This document shows, one piece after another, positions 1-6,897 of a stretch of 14,225 nucleotides of DNA (position 1 is the first letter of the stretch; the number at the start of each line of letters is the position of its first letter). Both the position numbers and the translations under genes were made by a program. Below the pieces are notes generated by a model. It did no database searches. It was given only the letters and a program-made list of their open reading frames with translations, and was not told the DNA's origin. Source of the stretch: JBOGHU01 sp050742255. GTDB taxonomy: Bacteria; Actinomycetota; Acidimicrobiia; Acidimicrobiales; CADCSY01. The stretch spans positions 1 to 14,225 of the forward strand of contig JBOGHU010000038.1 of NCBI GenBank assembly GCA_050742255.1. The letters are read 5' to 3'.

Positions 1-246
1 GCTCGACCCGTCTCACCTCCCAGGGGGACTCGAGACCCAACAGGTAGCCGTAAAGCTCGGTATCGCGCACAGCGACATCGTCGCGACGCCCCTCACCATG
101 CCGCCAGCGAACACACGTTGCCCAAAATCACCCACGGAAAACCCGGAAGCGCCCAAAAACGGGGCGGGGATGGTGCGGGGCGGCGAGCGCCGGGCGCCCG
201 TCCCCGCCCGGCGCCGCCCCCGGCGACCACGACTAACCTGGCGGCG
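1..246. other. Unassigned region upstream of rimO
   Basis: No gene can be named here. One + strand frame is open from base 2 to a TGA at 248-250, which would overlap the rimO ATG. Its first third reads like protein (QQVAVKLGIAHSDIVATPLT), but it then becomes Arg/Pro-rich and has no recognisable family. A short - strand frame (ATG near 100, stop at 13-15) is equally open. Bases 100-160 are clearly richer in A than the rest of the window, as in an intergenic region. A leaderless-type promoter for rimO sits at its right end. It may hold the 3' end of an upstream gene, but I cannot show this. Confidence 0.35.
234..246 (+). promoter_or_regulatory. Leaderless-type -10 element of rimO
   Basis: TAACCT at 234-239 is followed by exactly 7 bases and then the ATG at 247. 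This TAnnnT-N7-ATG arrangement is the known actinobacterial signature of leaderless transcripts, in which transcription starts at the A of the start codon. There is no convincing Shine-Dalgarno sequence before this ATG. No clear -35 box is visible. Confidence 0.5.
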
Positions 247-1518
247 ATGAGGGGCAGGTTCTGGGTCGAGACGCTGGGCTGTCCGAAGAACCAGGTGGAC
301 TCCGACAAGCTGGCCGGGTCCCTGCTCGCCCGCGGCTTGGTCCGGGCGTCCGACTCGGCCGAGGCCGACCTGGTCGTGGTCAACACCTGCGCCTTCATCG
401 AGGAGGCCCGGGCCGAGTCGGTCGACACCATCCTCGCCCTGGCCGAGGCCGGCAAGGACGGGGCCGAGATCGTGGTCACCGGCTGCCTGGCCGAGCGCTA
501 CGGCGACGAGCTGGCCCGGGCCCTGCCCGAGGTCGACGCCGTGGTGGGCATCGGCGTCCCCGTGACGATCGGTCGCCGGCCCTTCGGACCGGTCCCCCGC
601 CTCGACCTGCTCAACCTCCCCCGTCCGCCCAGCCCCAGGCCCTGGGCCTACGTGAAGGTGGCCGAGGGCTGCGACCGAGCGTGCGGGTTCTGCGCCATCC
701 CCTCCTTCCGAGGGCCCCAGCGCAGCCGGACCCTCCCCCAGGTCCTGGACGAGGTCGACCGGCTGGCGGTCCGGGAGGTGGTGCTGGTCGCCCAGGACCT
801 GGCCGCCTACGGCCGGGACCAGGGGCGCGGGCAGCGGGCCATCGTCCCCCTGGTGGAGGCGGTGGCGACGAGGGTGGAGCGCGTGCGGCTGCTGTACCTG
901 TACCCCGCCGACCTCACCGATGAGCTGGTGGACGCCATCTGCGCCACCGGGGTGCCCTACTTCGACCTGTCCCTCCAGCACGTGTCGAGGCCGCTGCTGC
1001 GGCGCATGCGCCGTTGGGGCGACGGGGACAGGTTCCTCACCCGCATCGCCGCCATCCGGGGCCGCCGGTCCGACGCCGCCTTCCGCTCCAACTTCATCGT
1101 CGGCTACCCCGGCGAGACCGAGGACGACCACGACCAGCTGCTCTGCTTCCTCGAGGAGGCCCGGCTCGACTGGTGCGGCTTCTTCCCCTGGTCGGCCGAG
1201 GAGGGCACCTACGCCGCCGGGCTGGACGGGGTGGTGGACCCGCCCCTGGTAGGCGAGCGCCTGGCCGAGCTGACCGAGCGCCAGGACGCCATCACCGCCA
1301 CCCACCGTGACGCCCTGATCGGGGCCGAGGTCGAGGTGCTGGTCGACGCGCCGGGCGTGGGTCGGTCCCACCGGGAGGCCCCCGAGATCGACGGGGTCGT
1401 CCACGTCCCGGCCCACCTGCGGCCGGGCTCGGTCGTCCCCGTCACCGTGACCGGGGCGTTCGGGCCTGACCTGGTGGCGGCCGCCGTACCGGCCGGCCCG
1501 GCCGGCCCGGCGGCCTAG
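247..1518 (+). CDS. rimO: Ribosomal protein S12 methylthiotransferase RimO
   Basis: Radical-SAM methylthiotransferase that adds a methylthio group to a conserved aspartate of ribosomal protein S12 in the cytoplasm. The 423-residue product has the full family layout. The N-terminal UPF0004 domain has GCPKNQVDSD at 11-20 and the three cluster cysteines C12, C48 and C80. The radical-SAM CxxxCxxC motif is C142, C146, C149 (EGCDRACGFCAIPSFRG). LSLQH at 241-245 and GYPGETEDD at 286-294 follow, with a TRAM domain at about 357-415. The QH in the LSLQH segment and the GCPKN start favour RimO over MiaB. The ATG at 247 is chosen because the conserved N-terminus begins there and a leaderless-type promoter precedes it; the frame stays open upstream but is non-conserved and Arg/Pro-rich. 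The C-terminus ends in an Ala/Gly/Pro tail. cinA follows after 73 bp. Confidence 0.93.
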   Translation: MRGRFWVETLGCPKNQVDSDKLAGSLLARGLVRASDSAEADLVVVNTCAFIEEARAESVDTILALAEAGKDGAEIVVTGCLAERYGDELARALPEVDAVVGIGVPVTIGRRPFGPVPRLDLLNLPRPPSPRPWAYVKVAEGCDRACGFCAIPSFRGPQRSRTLPQVLDEVDRLAVREVVLVAQDLAAYGRDQGRGQRAIVPLVEAVATRVERVRLLYLYPADLTDELVDAICATGVPYFDLSLQHVSRPLLRRMRRWGDGDRFLTRIAAIRGRRSDAAFRSNFIVGYPGETEDDHDQLLCFLEEARLDWCGFFPWSAEEGTYAAGLDGVVDPPLVGERLAELTERQDAITATHRDALIGAEVEVLVDAPGVGRSHREAPEIDGVVHVPAHLRPGSVVPVTVTGAFGPDLVAAAVPAGPAGPAA

Positions 1519-1591
1519 CCGGGGGTGGTCACGACCGTCGGCTCCTCGGCCCCGGCCGCCCCGGCCGCCACCGACGGCGGGAGGCGGGTGG

Positions 1592-2857
1592 TTGCGGTGT
1601 GAGGTGGTCGCCATCGGGACCGAGCTGCTGCTCGGCCAGGTGGTCGACACCAACTCGGCCTGGATCGGGGCCCGCCTGGCCCGGGCCGGCATCGACGTCC
1701 ACCACCGGACCACGGTGGGCGACAACGTCGGGCGCATCGCCGCCGCCCTCGGGGTGGCGCTGGGACGGAGCGACGCGGTGCTCGCCTGCGGCGGCCTCGG
1801 GCCCACGCCCGACGACGTGACCAGGGAGGCGTTGGCCCAGGTGCTGGGGGTGCCGCTGGTTCCCGACGCCGCCGCCCTGGCGCGTGCACGGGACCGCTTC
1901 GCCCACCGGGGCCAGCCCATGCCCCCCGGCAACGCCCGCCAGGCGGAGGTCCCCGCCGGCGCCACCGTGATCCCCCAGACGCTCGGGACCGCGCCCGGTC
2001 TCATCTGCCCGGTGGGCGCCAAGGTGGTCTACGCCGTGCCCGGGGTCCCCCACGAGATGGCCGACATGGTGGAGCGGGGCGTGCTGCCCGACCTGGCGTC
2101 CCGGTCGCCGGCCCCCGCCACCATGGAGAGCCGCATGGTTCGGACGTGGGGCCGGTCCGAGTCGGCGGTGGCCGAGGTGGTGGCGCCCCGCCTGGCCGCC
2201 CTCGACGCCGTGCCGGGGGCCCCCACCCTGGCCTTCCTCGCCGACGCCCGGGGCGTGGCGGTCCGGATCACGGCCAAGGCCGCCACCACGGCGGCGGCGA
2301 CCGCCCTCCTCGACGCCGAGGAGGAGTCCCTCCGCCGCCTGCTCGGGGCCGATGTCTTCGGCGTCGACGACCAGACCCTGGCCCAGGTGGTGGGCGAGCG
2401 CCTGGCCGGCCAGGGGCGGACCCTGGGGGTGGCGGAGTCGCTCACCGGTGGCCTGGTCGGCGCCCACCTCACGACGGTGGCCGGGGCCAGCGGCTGGTTC
2501 CTCGGGTCGATCGTCGCCTACGGACCCGGCGTCAAGGCGGCGGTGCTGGGCGTGCCGGTGGGGCCGGTGGTCGGTGCCGACGCGGCGGCGGCAATGGCCG
2601 GGGGGGCCCGCCGCCTGCTCGGATCCGACGTCGGCCTGGCCCTCACGGGGGTGGCCGGGCCGGCCTCCCAGGAGGGCCAGCCGGTGGGCACGGTGTGGGT
2701 CGGCGTCGACCTCGGGGGGGAGGTGACCACCCACCACGCCGTGCTCCACGGCGACCGGGCCCGGGTCCGCGAGCTGGCCGCCCTCACCGGTCTGGACCTC
2801 CTCCGCCGGCGGCTGCTCAGCGACCGGCCGGGTCGTGGCGCAGGGCGGCGGAGTTGA
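1592..2857 (+). CDS. cinA: CinA family protein (competence/damage-inducible; nicotinamide nucleotide amidohydrolase)
   Basis: Two-domain CinA protein of 421 residues, a normal full length. The N-terminal MoCF-like domain carries AIGTELLLG (7-15), GGLGPTPDD (67-75) and the GVPHEM segment (151-156), associated in the family with ADP-ribose/NAD-adduct pyrophosphatase activity. The C-terminal amidohydrolase domain (about 262-415) has VAESLTGGL (280-288), the SIVAYGPGVK segment (306-315) and LTGVAGP (351-357), typical of nicotinamide nucleotide deamidases of pyridine-nucleotide salvage. The usual AESCTGG is AESLTGG here. The TTG start at 1592 puts the conserved MRCEVVAIGTELL at the N-terminus, with a GGGAGG-like Shine-Dalgarno about 7 bases upstream. 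It lies downstream of rimO on the same strand, probably co-transcribed. Its last 41 bp overlap the 3' end of msrB on the opposite strand. Confidence 0.92.
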   Translation: MRCEVVAIGTELLLGQVVDTNSAWIGARLARAGIDVHHRTTVGDNVGRIAAALGVALGRSDAVLACGGLGPTPDDVTREALAQVLGVPLVPDAAALARARDRFAHRGQPMPPGNARQAEVPAGATVIPQTLGTAPGLICPVGAKVVYAVPGVPHEMADMVERGVLPDLASRSPAPATMESRMVRTWGRSESAVAEVVAPRLAALDAVPGAPTLAFLADARGVAVRITAKAATTAAATALLDAEEESLRRLLGADVFGVDDQTLAQVVGERLAGQGRTLGVAESLTGGLVGAHLTTVAGASGWFLGSIVAYGPGVKAAVLGVPVGPVVGADAAAAMAGGARRLLGSDVGLALTGVAGPASQEGQPVGTVWVGVDLGGEVTTHHAVLHGDRARVRELAALTGLDLLRRRLLSDRPGRGAGRRS

Positions 2858-3224
2858 CGCAGTACCGCCGGCCGGTGGGCTGGGGCCCGTCGGGGAAGAC
2901 GTGGCCCAGGTGGGAGTCGCAGCGGGCGCAACGCACCTCGGTGCGGACCATGCCGTGGCTGCGGTCCTCGACCTCGCGCAGGCAGGCCGACGAGGCCAGC
3001 TCCCAGAAGCTGGGCCAGCCCGTCCCCGAGTCGAACTTGGCGCCGGCGTCGAAGAGCTCGGCCCCGCACGCCACGCAGCGGTACCGGCCGGGCTCCTTGT
3101 GGTCCCAGTACTCGCCGGAGAAGGCGGGCTCGGTCCCGCCTCCTCTGGTGACCGCGTACTGCTCGGGGGTGAGCCGGGCCCGCCAGCCCTCGTCGGTGAT
3201 GGGTGGTTCGGCGGGATCGGCCAT
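2817..3224 (-). CDS. msrB: Peptide-methionine (R)-S-oxide reductase MsrB
   Basis: Reduces methionine-R-sulfoxide in proteins, normally recharged by thioredoxin. The 135-residue product is a complete single-domain MsrB. It starts MADPAEPPITDEGWRARLTP and contains the family core: EYWDHKEPGRYRCVACG, the GTGWPSFWE segment (67-75) and GHVFPDGP (107-114). Zinc-binding CxxC pairs are C50/C53 and C99/C102. The catalytic cysteine is C122 in RRYCVNS. The ATG at 3224 is preferred because the conserved domain begins soon after it and TACCCT lies 7 bases upstream, a leaderless-type arrangement with no Shine-Dalgarno. It is divergent from thpR across 61 bp and convergent with cinA, whose stop codon lies inside its 3' end. 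Confidence 0.95.
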   Translation of the reverse strand: MADPAEPPITDEGWRARLTPEQYAVTRGGGTEPAFSGEYWDHKEPGRYRCVACGAELFDAGAKFDSGTGWPSFWELASSACLREVEDRSHGMVRTEVRCARCDSHLGHVFPDGPQPTGRRYCVNSAALRHDPAGR

Positions 3225-3285
3225 GGGGCCCAGGGTAGGGCCAGACGGGGCTGGGTGCGCCAGGGGAGGGCAGACTTTGTGCCCG
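3225..3285. promoter_or_regulatory. Divergent promoter region between msrB and thpR
   Basis: These 61 bp must hold the start signals of both genes. On the - strand TACCCT (3237 to 3232) stands 7 bases before the msrB ATG. On the + strand GACTTT (3273-3278) stands 7 bases before the thpR GTG at 3286, a weaker match to TAnnnT. A purine-rich AGGGGAGGG at 3262-3270 would instead serve the in-frame TTG at 3277. No -35 boxes are convincing. Confidence 0.4.
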
Positions 3286-3798
3286 GTGCGCCTGTTCGTG
3301 GCGGTGTGGCCCCCGCCGGGGGTGGTCGAGGTCCTGGCCGGGCTGCAGCGACCCCACGCTCCCGGGGTGCGTTGGACCGGACCCGACCAGTGGCACGTCA
3401 CCCTGCGGTTCCTCGGGCCCCTCGAGGACGCCGGTACCACCGAGGTCGCCCACCGACTGGCCCGGCTGGCAGCCGGCCCCGCCGAGGCGACCCTGGGGCC
3501 GACGACCCAGCGCCTGGGACGTTCGGTGCTGGTCATCCCCGTGGGCGGGCTGGACCCCCTGGCGGCGGCGGTGGCGGGGGCCACCTCAGGTCTGGGCCAG
3601 GCCGAGGCCAGGCCCTTCTGGGGCCACCTGACCCTGGCCCGGGCCAGGGGCCGGGGGCGGCGGGCGGAGGTGCCGGCGTCCCTGGCCGGGGCGGAGGTGG
3701 AGGGCCGCTGGCGGGTGGAGGAGGTGGCCCTGGTGCGCAGCCACCTCCGAGCCCACGGCGCCCGCTACGAGATCGTCGCCAAGGTGGCGCTGGCCTGA
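3286..3798 (+). CDS. thpR: RNA 2',3'-cyclic phosphodiesterase (2H superfamily, LigT/ThpR)
   Basis: Small cytoplasmic 2H phosphoesterase. The family hydrolyses RNA 2',3'-cyclic phosphates and was first described as a 2'-5' RNA ligase; the physiological substrate is poorly defined. The product is about 170 residues, the usual length. Both catalytic HxT motifs are present: WHVTLRFLG (H37, T39) and WGHLTLARAR (H114, T116), and the N-terminus MRLFVAVWPP is typical. The GTG at 3286 gives that family N-terminus and sits 7 bases after a -10-like GACTTT. The in-frame TTG at 3277 adds three residues and lies 6 bases after a GGGGAGGG Shine-Dalgarno, so either start is possible. It is divergent from msrB and convergent with the cysteine desulfurase gene. 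Confidence 0.9.
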   Translation: MRLFVAVWPPPGVVEVLAGLQRPHAPGVRWTGPDQWHVTLRFLGPLEDAGTTEVAHRLARLAAGPAEATLGPTTQRLGRSVLVIPVGGLDPLAAAVAGATSGLGQAEARPFWGHLTLARARGRGRRAEVPASLAGAEVEGRWRVEEVALVRSHLRAHGARYEIVAKVALA

Positions 3799-3807
3799 GC
3801 GGCCGGT

Positions 3808-3834
3808 CGGCAGCGCCGGGCCGTTCGCCTGCCG
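3808..3834. terminator. Possible shared hairpin between convergent thpR and cysteine desulfurase genes
   Basis: CGGCAG (3808-3813) and CTGCCG (3829-3834) form a 6-bp inverted repeat with a GC-rich 15-base loop in the 41-bp gap between the two converging stop codons. There is no T tract on either side, so it is at best a high-GC type of terminator. Confidence 0.3.
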
Positions 3835-3839
3835 GGGGG

Positions 3840-4991
3840 CTACCGAGCGGCCCGGGTCGGGTTGGGCTCGCCTCCCGGGCCCAGGGCCCACAGCCCGCCG
3901 ACCACGGCGGGGAGGGCACAGAGGAAGGCCTCGATGTCGGCGTCGATGGTCGACCAGCCCACCGAGACCCGCAGCGACCGGGAGGCGTCGGCCCCCATGG
4001 CCTCCAGCACCGGGGAGGGTTCGAGGGCCTCGGAGGCGCACGAGCTGCCGGAGTGGACCGCCACCCCGGCCCTGTCCATCCCCACCAGCACCGGCTCCGC
4101 CTCCACGCCGGCCAACCCCAGGCAGACCAGGTGGGGCAGGCGCCGGTCGGGGTCGCCCAGCACCTCCACGCCGGGGCCGAGGGCCCCCGAGCCCGCCGCC
4201 GCCACCACCCGGTCGGTCTGGGCCCGGGCCCGGTCCGCCTCGGCGGCCAGCCTGCTCCCGGCCAGGGCCTCGGCGGCGGCGCCGAAGCCGACGATGGCGG
4301 GGACGTTCTCGTACCCGGCCCGCCGAGCCCGCTCCTGGTCGCCGCCGACCAGGAGCGGGCGCAGGCGCAACCCCCGCCGCACGCACAGGGCGCCCACGCC
4401 CGCCGGCCCCCCGAGCTTGTGGGCGGAGACGCTCATGAGGTCGGCGCCGAGGGCGGCGAAGTCGACGGGGACCCGCCCGACGGCGGCCGCCGCGTCGACG
4501 TGGGTGAGCACGCCCCGCTCCCGGCAGGCGGCGACCACCTCGGCGGCGGGCTGGAGCGTGCCCACCTCGTGGTTCCCCCACTGGATGTGGACCAGGGTGG
4601 TGCCGGCCTCCACCGCCGCCAGCACGGCGTCGGGATCGACCCGGCCCCGGTGGTCGACGCCGACCTCGGTGGCCCGGTGGCGGGCGGCGGCGTTGCGGAC
4701 GCAGGCGTGCTCGACCGCCGGGACGACCAGGTGGTCGCCCCGCTCGGCGGCCATCCAGGTGGCGGTGACCGCCGCCTCGGTGCCGCCGCTGGTGAACACC
4801 ACCTCGCGTGGCCGGGCCCCGACCAGCGCCGCCACCGCCTGGCGGGCCTCCTCGACCGCGGCCCGGGCAGCCAGGCCCTCGGCGTGGGAGCGCCCCGGGT
4901 CGCCGGCGGCTCCCAGCCACCTCAGCATGGCCTCCACCGCCTCGGGCCGGCACGGCGAGGTGGAGGCGTGGTCGAGGTAGTGGCGGCTCAT
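3840..4991 (-). CDS. Cysteine desulfurase (class V aminotransferase, NifS/IscS-like)
   Basis: PLP enzyme that takes sulfur from cysteine as a persulfide and supplies Fe-S cluster assembly or tRNA thiolation. The 383-residue product shows YLDHASTSP (5-13), FTSGGTEA (66-73), the PLP-stacking histidine in VEHACV (H95), WGNHEVGTLQP (138-148), THVDAAAAVG (163-172) and the Schiff-base lysine in SAHKLGGPAG (K192). The mobile-loop cysteine is C318 in SGSSCASEALEPSPVL, as in IscS/NifS rather than SufS. The ATG at 4991 is chosen because MSRHYLDHA matches the family start; a GTG at 4997 would add two residues. It lies 16 bp after the stop of a SufR-like regulator gene on the same strand and is probably co-transcribed with it. 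No scaffold gene (sufU/iscU) is adjacent, so whether it serves Fe-S assembly or tRNA thiolation is open. Confidence 0.93.
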   Translation of the reverse strand: MSRHYLDHASTSPCRPEAVEAMLRWLGAAGDPGRSHAEGLAARAAVEEARQAVAALVGARPREVVFTSGGTEAAVTATWMAAERGDHLVVPAVEHACVRNAAARHRATEVGVDHRGRVDPDAVLAAVEAGTTLVHIQWGNHEVGTLQPAAEVVAACRERGVLTHVDAAAAVGRVPVDFAALGADLMSVSAHKLGGPAGVGALCVRRGLRLRPLLVGGDQERARRAGYENVPAIVGFGAAAEALAGSRLAAEADRARAQTDRVVAAAGSGALGPGVEVLGDPDRRLPHLVCLGLAGVEAEPVLVGMDRAGVAVHSGSSCASEALEPSPVLEAMGADASRSLRVSVGWSTIDADIEAFLCALPAVVGGLWALGPGGEPNPTRAAR

Positions 4992-5007
4992 GGCCACCCC
5001 GCGCCGC

Positions 5008-5736
5008 TCAGCAGTGGACGGCGGTGACGCAGGTGGGGTCACCCATGGCCCGGGACCGTTCCGTCTCGGGGACCGTCTTGCCGTACAGGGCCTCGAGCAT
5101 GCCCTTGACCATGCCCCGGTCGACGGCGCAGATGACCGGCATGTCGGCGGCGGCGGCGCCGAAGGGGCAGTGCCCCGAGACGATGGTGAGGGCTCCCCCC
5201 CGGTCCTCGGCGTGGGCGGCGAAGCCGTGGGCGGTCAGGGCGTCGGCGACGGCGTGGAGGGCGGAGCGGAACGAGCGTTGGCCGTCGCCGGGAGCCAGGG
5301 AGCTGGCCATGGCCCGGCCGTACTCCACGCCGACGTCCTCGGCCATGGCCGAGGCGGCGTCGGGGGGGAGGAGCCGCAGGGCCCGGGCCAGGAGGGCGAT
5401 GACCAGGTCGTCGCGCCGCAGCGGGAACTCCAGCGCCATCTCCTTCTCGGTGGCGGCGTAGCGCTTGGAGGGCCGGCCCGCCCCCCCGTCGCTGCGGGCG
5501 GTGTGCACCTCGAGGTACCCGCCGGCGGCCAGCTTGTCGAGGTGGTGACGGGCCACGTTGGCGTGGAGGTCGAAGCGCTGGGCCACCTCCGAGGCGGTGA
5601 CGCCCTCCTCGCAGGCGTGGGCGAACAGGTAGATCCGGCGCCGGGTGGGGTCGCCGAACGCCGAGGTGATGGCGGTGACGGCGGCGGAGAACTCGTCGGG
5701 TGAGAGCGACCCCGAGCTAGGTCGTGCGGCGGCCAC
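5008..5736 (-). CDS. ArsR-family (COG2345) transcriptional regulator, SufR-like, with C-terminal cysteines
   Basis: Predicted DNA-binding repressor of 242 residues. The winged helix-turn-helix occupies about 22-95: AFGDPTRRRIYLFA, then ASEVAQRFDLHANVARHHLDKL, then a wing with GRPSKRYAAT. The C-terminal half holds the cysteine pattern of the SufR group: C190 (SGHCPFG), C203 (VICAVDRG) and C236 (GDPTCVTAV), plus C242 at the end. C190 and C203 are separated by 12 residues, as in cyanobacterial SufR. In that family these cysteines bind an Fe-S cluster and the protein represses suf genes. The adjacent desulfurase gene makes Fe-S sensing plausible, but this is inference. The GTG at 5736 is the only good start, and TAGGCT lies exactly 6 bases upstream (leaderless type). 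It is divergent from mrp across 20 bp. Confidence 0.8.
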   Translation of the reverse strand: MAAARPSSGSLSPDEFSAAVTAITSAFGDPTRRRIYLFAHACEEGVTASEVAQRFDLHANVARHHLDKLAAGGYLEVHTARSDGGAGRPSKRYAATEKEMALEFPLRRDDLVIALLARALRLLPPDAASAMAEDVGVEYGRAMASSLAPGDGQRSFRSALHAVADALTAHGFAAHAEDRGGALTIVSGHCPFGAAAADMPVICAVDRGMVKGMLEALYGKTVPETERSRAMGDPTCVTAVHC

Positions 5737-5756
5737 GTCGCTAGCCTACCTGGTGC
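5737..5756. promoter_or_regulatory. Compact divergent promoter with a symmetric -10 element
   Basis: Only 20 bp separate the two start codons. TAGCCTA at 5742-5748 reads TAGGCTA on the other strand, so both strands have a TAnnnT -10 hexamer on the same base pairs. On the - strand TAGGCT is 6 bases from the regulator GTG. On the + strand TAGCCT is 9 bases from the mrp ATG. One RNA polymerase footprint would cover both starts, so the two directions may compete, and a regulator binding here would affect both. Confidence 0.5.
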
Positions 5757-6866
5757 ATGACCGTCACCGAGGAGCAGGTGGTCGGCGCGCTCGGTGGGGT
5801 CACCGACCCCCAGCTGCAGCGTGGCCTCGTCGACCTGGGCATGGTGCGGCGCGTCCTGGTGGAGGGCGACCGCGTCGACGTGCTTCTCGCCCTGGTGGCT
5901 CCTGAGTCCCCGGTGCGGGACGAGCTGGCCAGCCTGGTGAGCGCCGCCGCCGCCGGGCTCGAGGGCGTCCACGAGGTTGGCGTCGACTTCACCGTGATGA
6001 CCGACGACGAGCGCAGCCGGCTGGCCGGCCGCCTGCACGACGACCGGGCCCAGGCCATCCCCTTCGCCGACCCCGCCAGCAGGACCAGGGTGGCGCTCAT
6101 CGCCTCCGGCAAGGGTGGGGTGGGGAAGTCGTCGGTCGCGGTCAACGTGGCGGTCGCCCTGGCCCGGCGGGGGAGGCGGGTCTGCGTGGTCGACGCCGAC
6201 GTCTGGGGCTTCTCGGTCCCCGTCATGCTGGGGATCGACCGTCCCCCCACCGTGCTCGACGGTGCCACGATCCTGCCCCCCCGGGCCAACGGGGTGGCCT
6301 GCGCCTCCATCGGGTTCTTCGTCCGTGACGACCAGCCGGTGGTGTGGCGGGGCCCCATGCTGCACAAGGCGCTGGAGCAGTTCCTCACCGACTTCTACTG
6401 GGGGGAGCCCGACTTCCTCGTCGTCGACCTGCCCCCCGGCACCGGCGACGTCTCGCTGTCGTTGGCGTCGTTCCTCCCTCGTGCCGAGGCCTACGTGGTG
6501 ACCACTCCCCAGCCGGCGGCGCAGCGGGTGGCCCAGCGGGCGGGGCTCATGTTCCAGAGCGACGCCATCAAGATCGCCGTGCACGGGGTCATCGAGAACA
6601 TGAGCTGGTTCACCGCCGACGACGGCACCCGCTACGAGCTGTTCGGGTCCGGGGGCGGCCAGGTCCTGGCCGACCGTCTCGGCGTGCCCCTCCTGGGCCG
6701 CATCCCCCTTGTGCCCGCGGTGCGCCAGGGTGGCGACGTGGGCCGGCCCGTGGTGGTCTCCGAGCCCGAGAGCGAGGCGGCCAGGGCCTTCGCCGAGATC
6801 GCCCGAGCCGTGGACGAGGACCTGGCTCCCACCCGACGGGACCACCCCGGGCTCCGGATCGTGTGA
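5757..6866 (+). CDS. mrp: Mrp/NBP35 family P-loop ATPase, Fe-S cluster carrier
   Basis: Cytoplasmic deviant-Walker ATPase of the ApbC/Mrp family, which carries and delivers Fe-S clusters. The 369-residue product has an N-terminal MIP18/DUF59 domain (about 4-85: VTDPQLQRGLVDLGMV) and a ParA-like ATPase domain. The P-loop is SGKGGVGKSS (117-126) with both lysines, K119 and K124. Walker A' is DADVWG (146-151) and the switch motif is DLPPGTGD (224-231). The conserved VIENMSWF segment is at 278-285. The CxxC that normally follows ENMS in cluster-binding Mrp proteins is absent: the segment reads SWFTADDGTRYELFG, and the only cysteines are C143 and C182. It is divergent from the SufR-like regulator and begins a + strand cluster with the DUF3107 and Bag genes. 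Confidence 0.92.
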   Translation: MTVTEEQVVGALGGVTDPQLQRGLVDLGMVRRVLVEGDRVDVLLALVAPESPVRDELASLVSAAAAGLEGVHEVGVDFTVMTDDERSRLAGRLHDDRAQAIPFADPASRTRVALIASGKGGVGKSSVAVNVAVALARRGRRVCVVDADVWGFSVPVMLGIDRPPTVLDGATILPPRANGVACASIGFFVRDDQPVVWRGPMLHKALEQFLTDFYWGEPDFLVVDLPPGTGDVSLSLASFLPRAEAYVVTTPQPAAQRVAQRAGLMFQSDAIKIAVHGVIENMSWFTADDGTRYELFGSGGGQVLADRLGVPLLGRIPLVPAVRQGGDVGRPVVVSEPESEAARAFAEIARAVDEDLAPTRRDHPGLRIV

Positions 6867-6884
6867 CAATGAGCCTTCCCCGAC

Positions 6885-6890
6885 AAGGAG
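6885..6890 (+). promoter_or_regulatory. Shine-Dalgarno site deciding the DUF3107 start
   Basis: AAGGAG is followed by 7 bases and then the GTG at 6898. This is the clearest ribosome binding site in the window. It supports the GTG at 6898 over other possible starts upstream in the same frame. Confidence 0.75.
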
Positions 6891-6897
6891 TCCGCCC

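Noticed and set aside
13..2022. Very long antisense reading frame opposite rimO and cinA (and similar long frames opposite most genes)
   Set aside because: Low-complexity Gly/Arg/Pro/His composition, no recognisable domains, and each lies against a gene with clear conserved motifs. This is the usual GC-rich shadow effect.
2835..5027. 730-codon + strand frame spanning msrB, thpR and the desulfurase gene
   Set aside because: It runs antisense to or out of frame with three well-supported genes and reads as Gly/Pro-rich low complexity.
6861..6897. Separate promoter between mrp and the DUF3107 gene
   Set aside because: The gap is only 31 bp and filled by the ribosome binding site; no convincing -35/-10 pair, so co-transcription is simpler.
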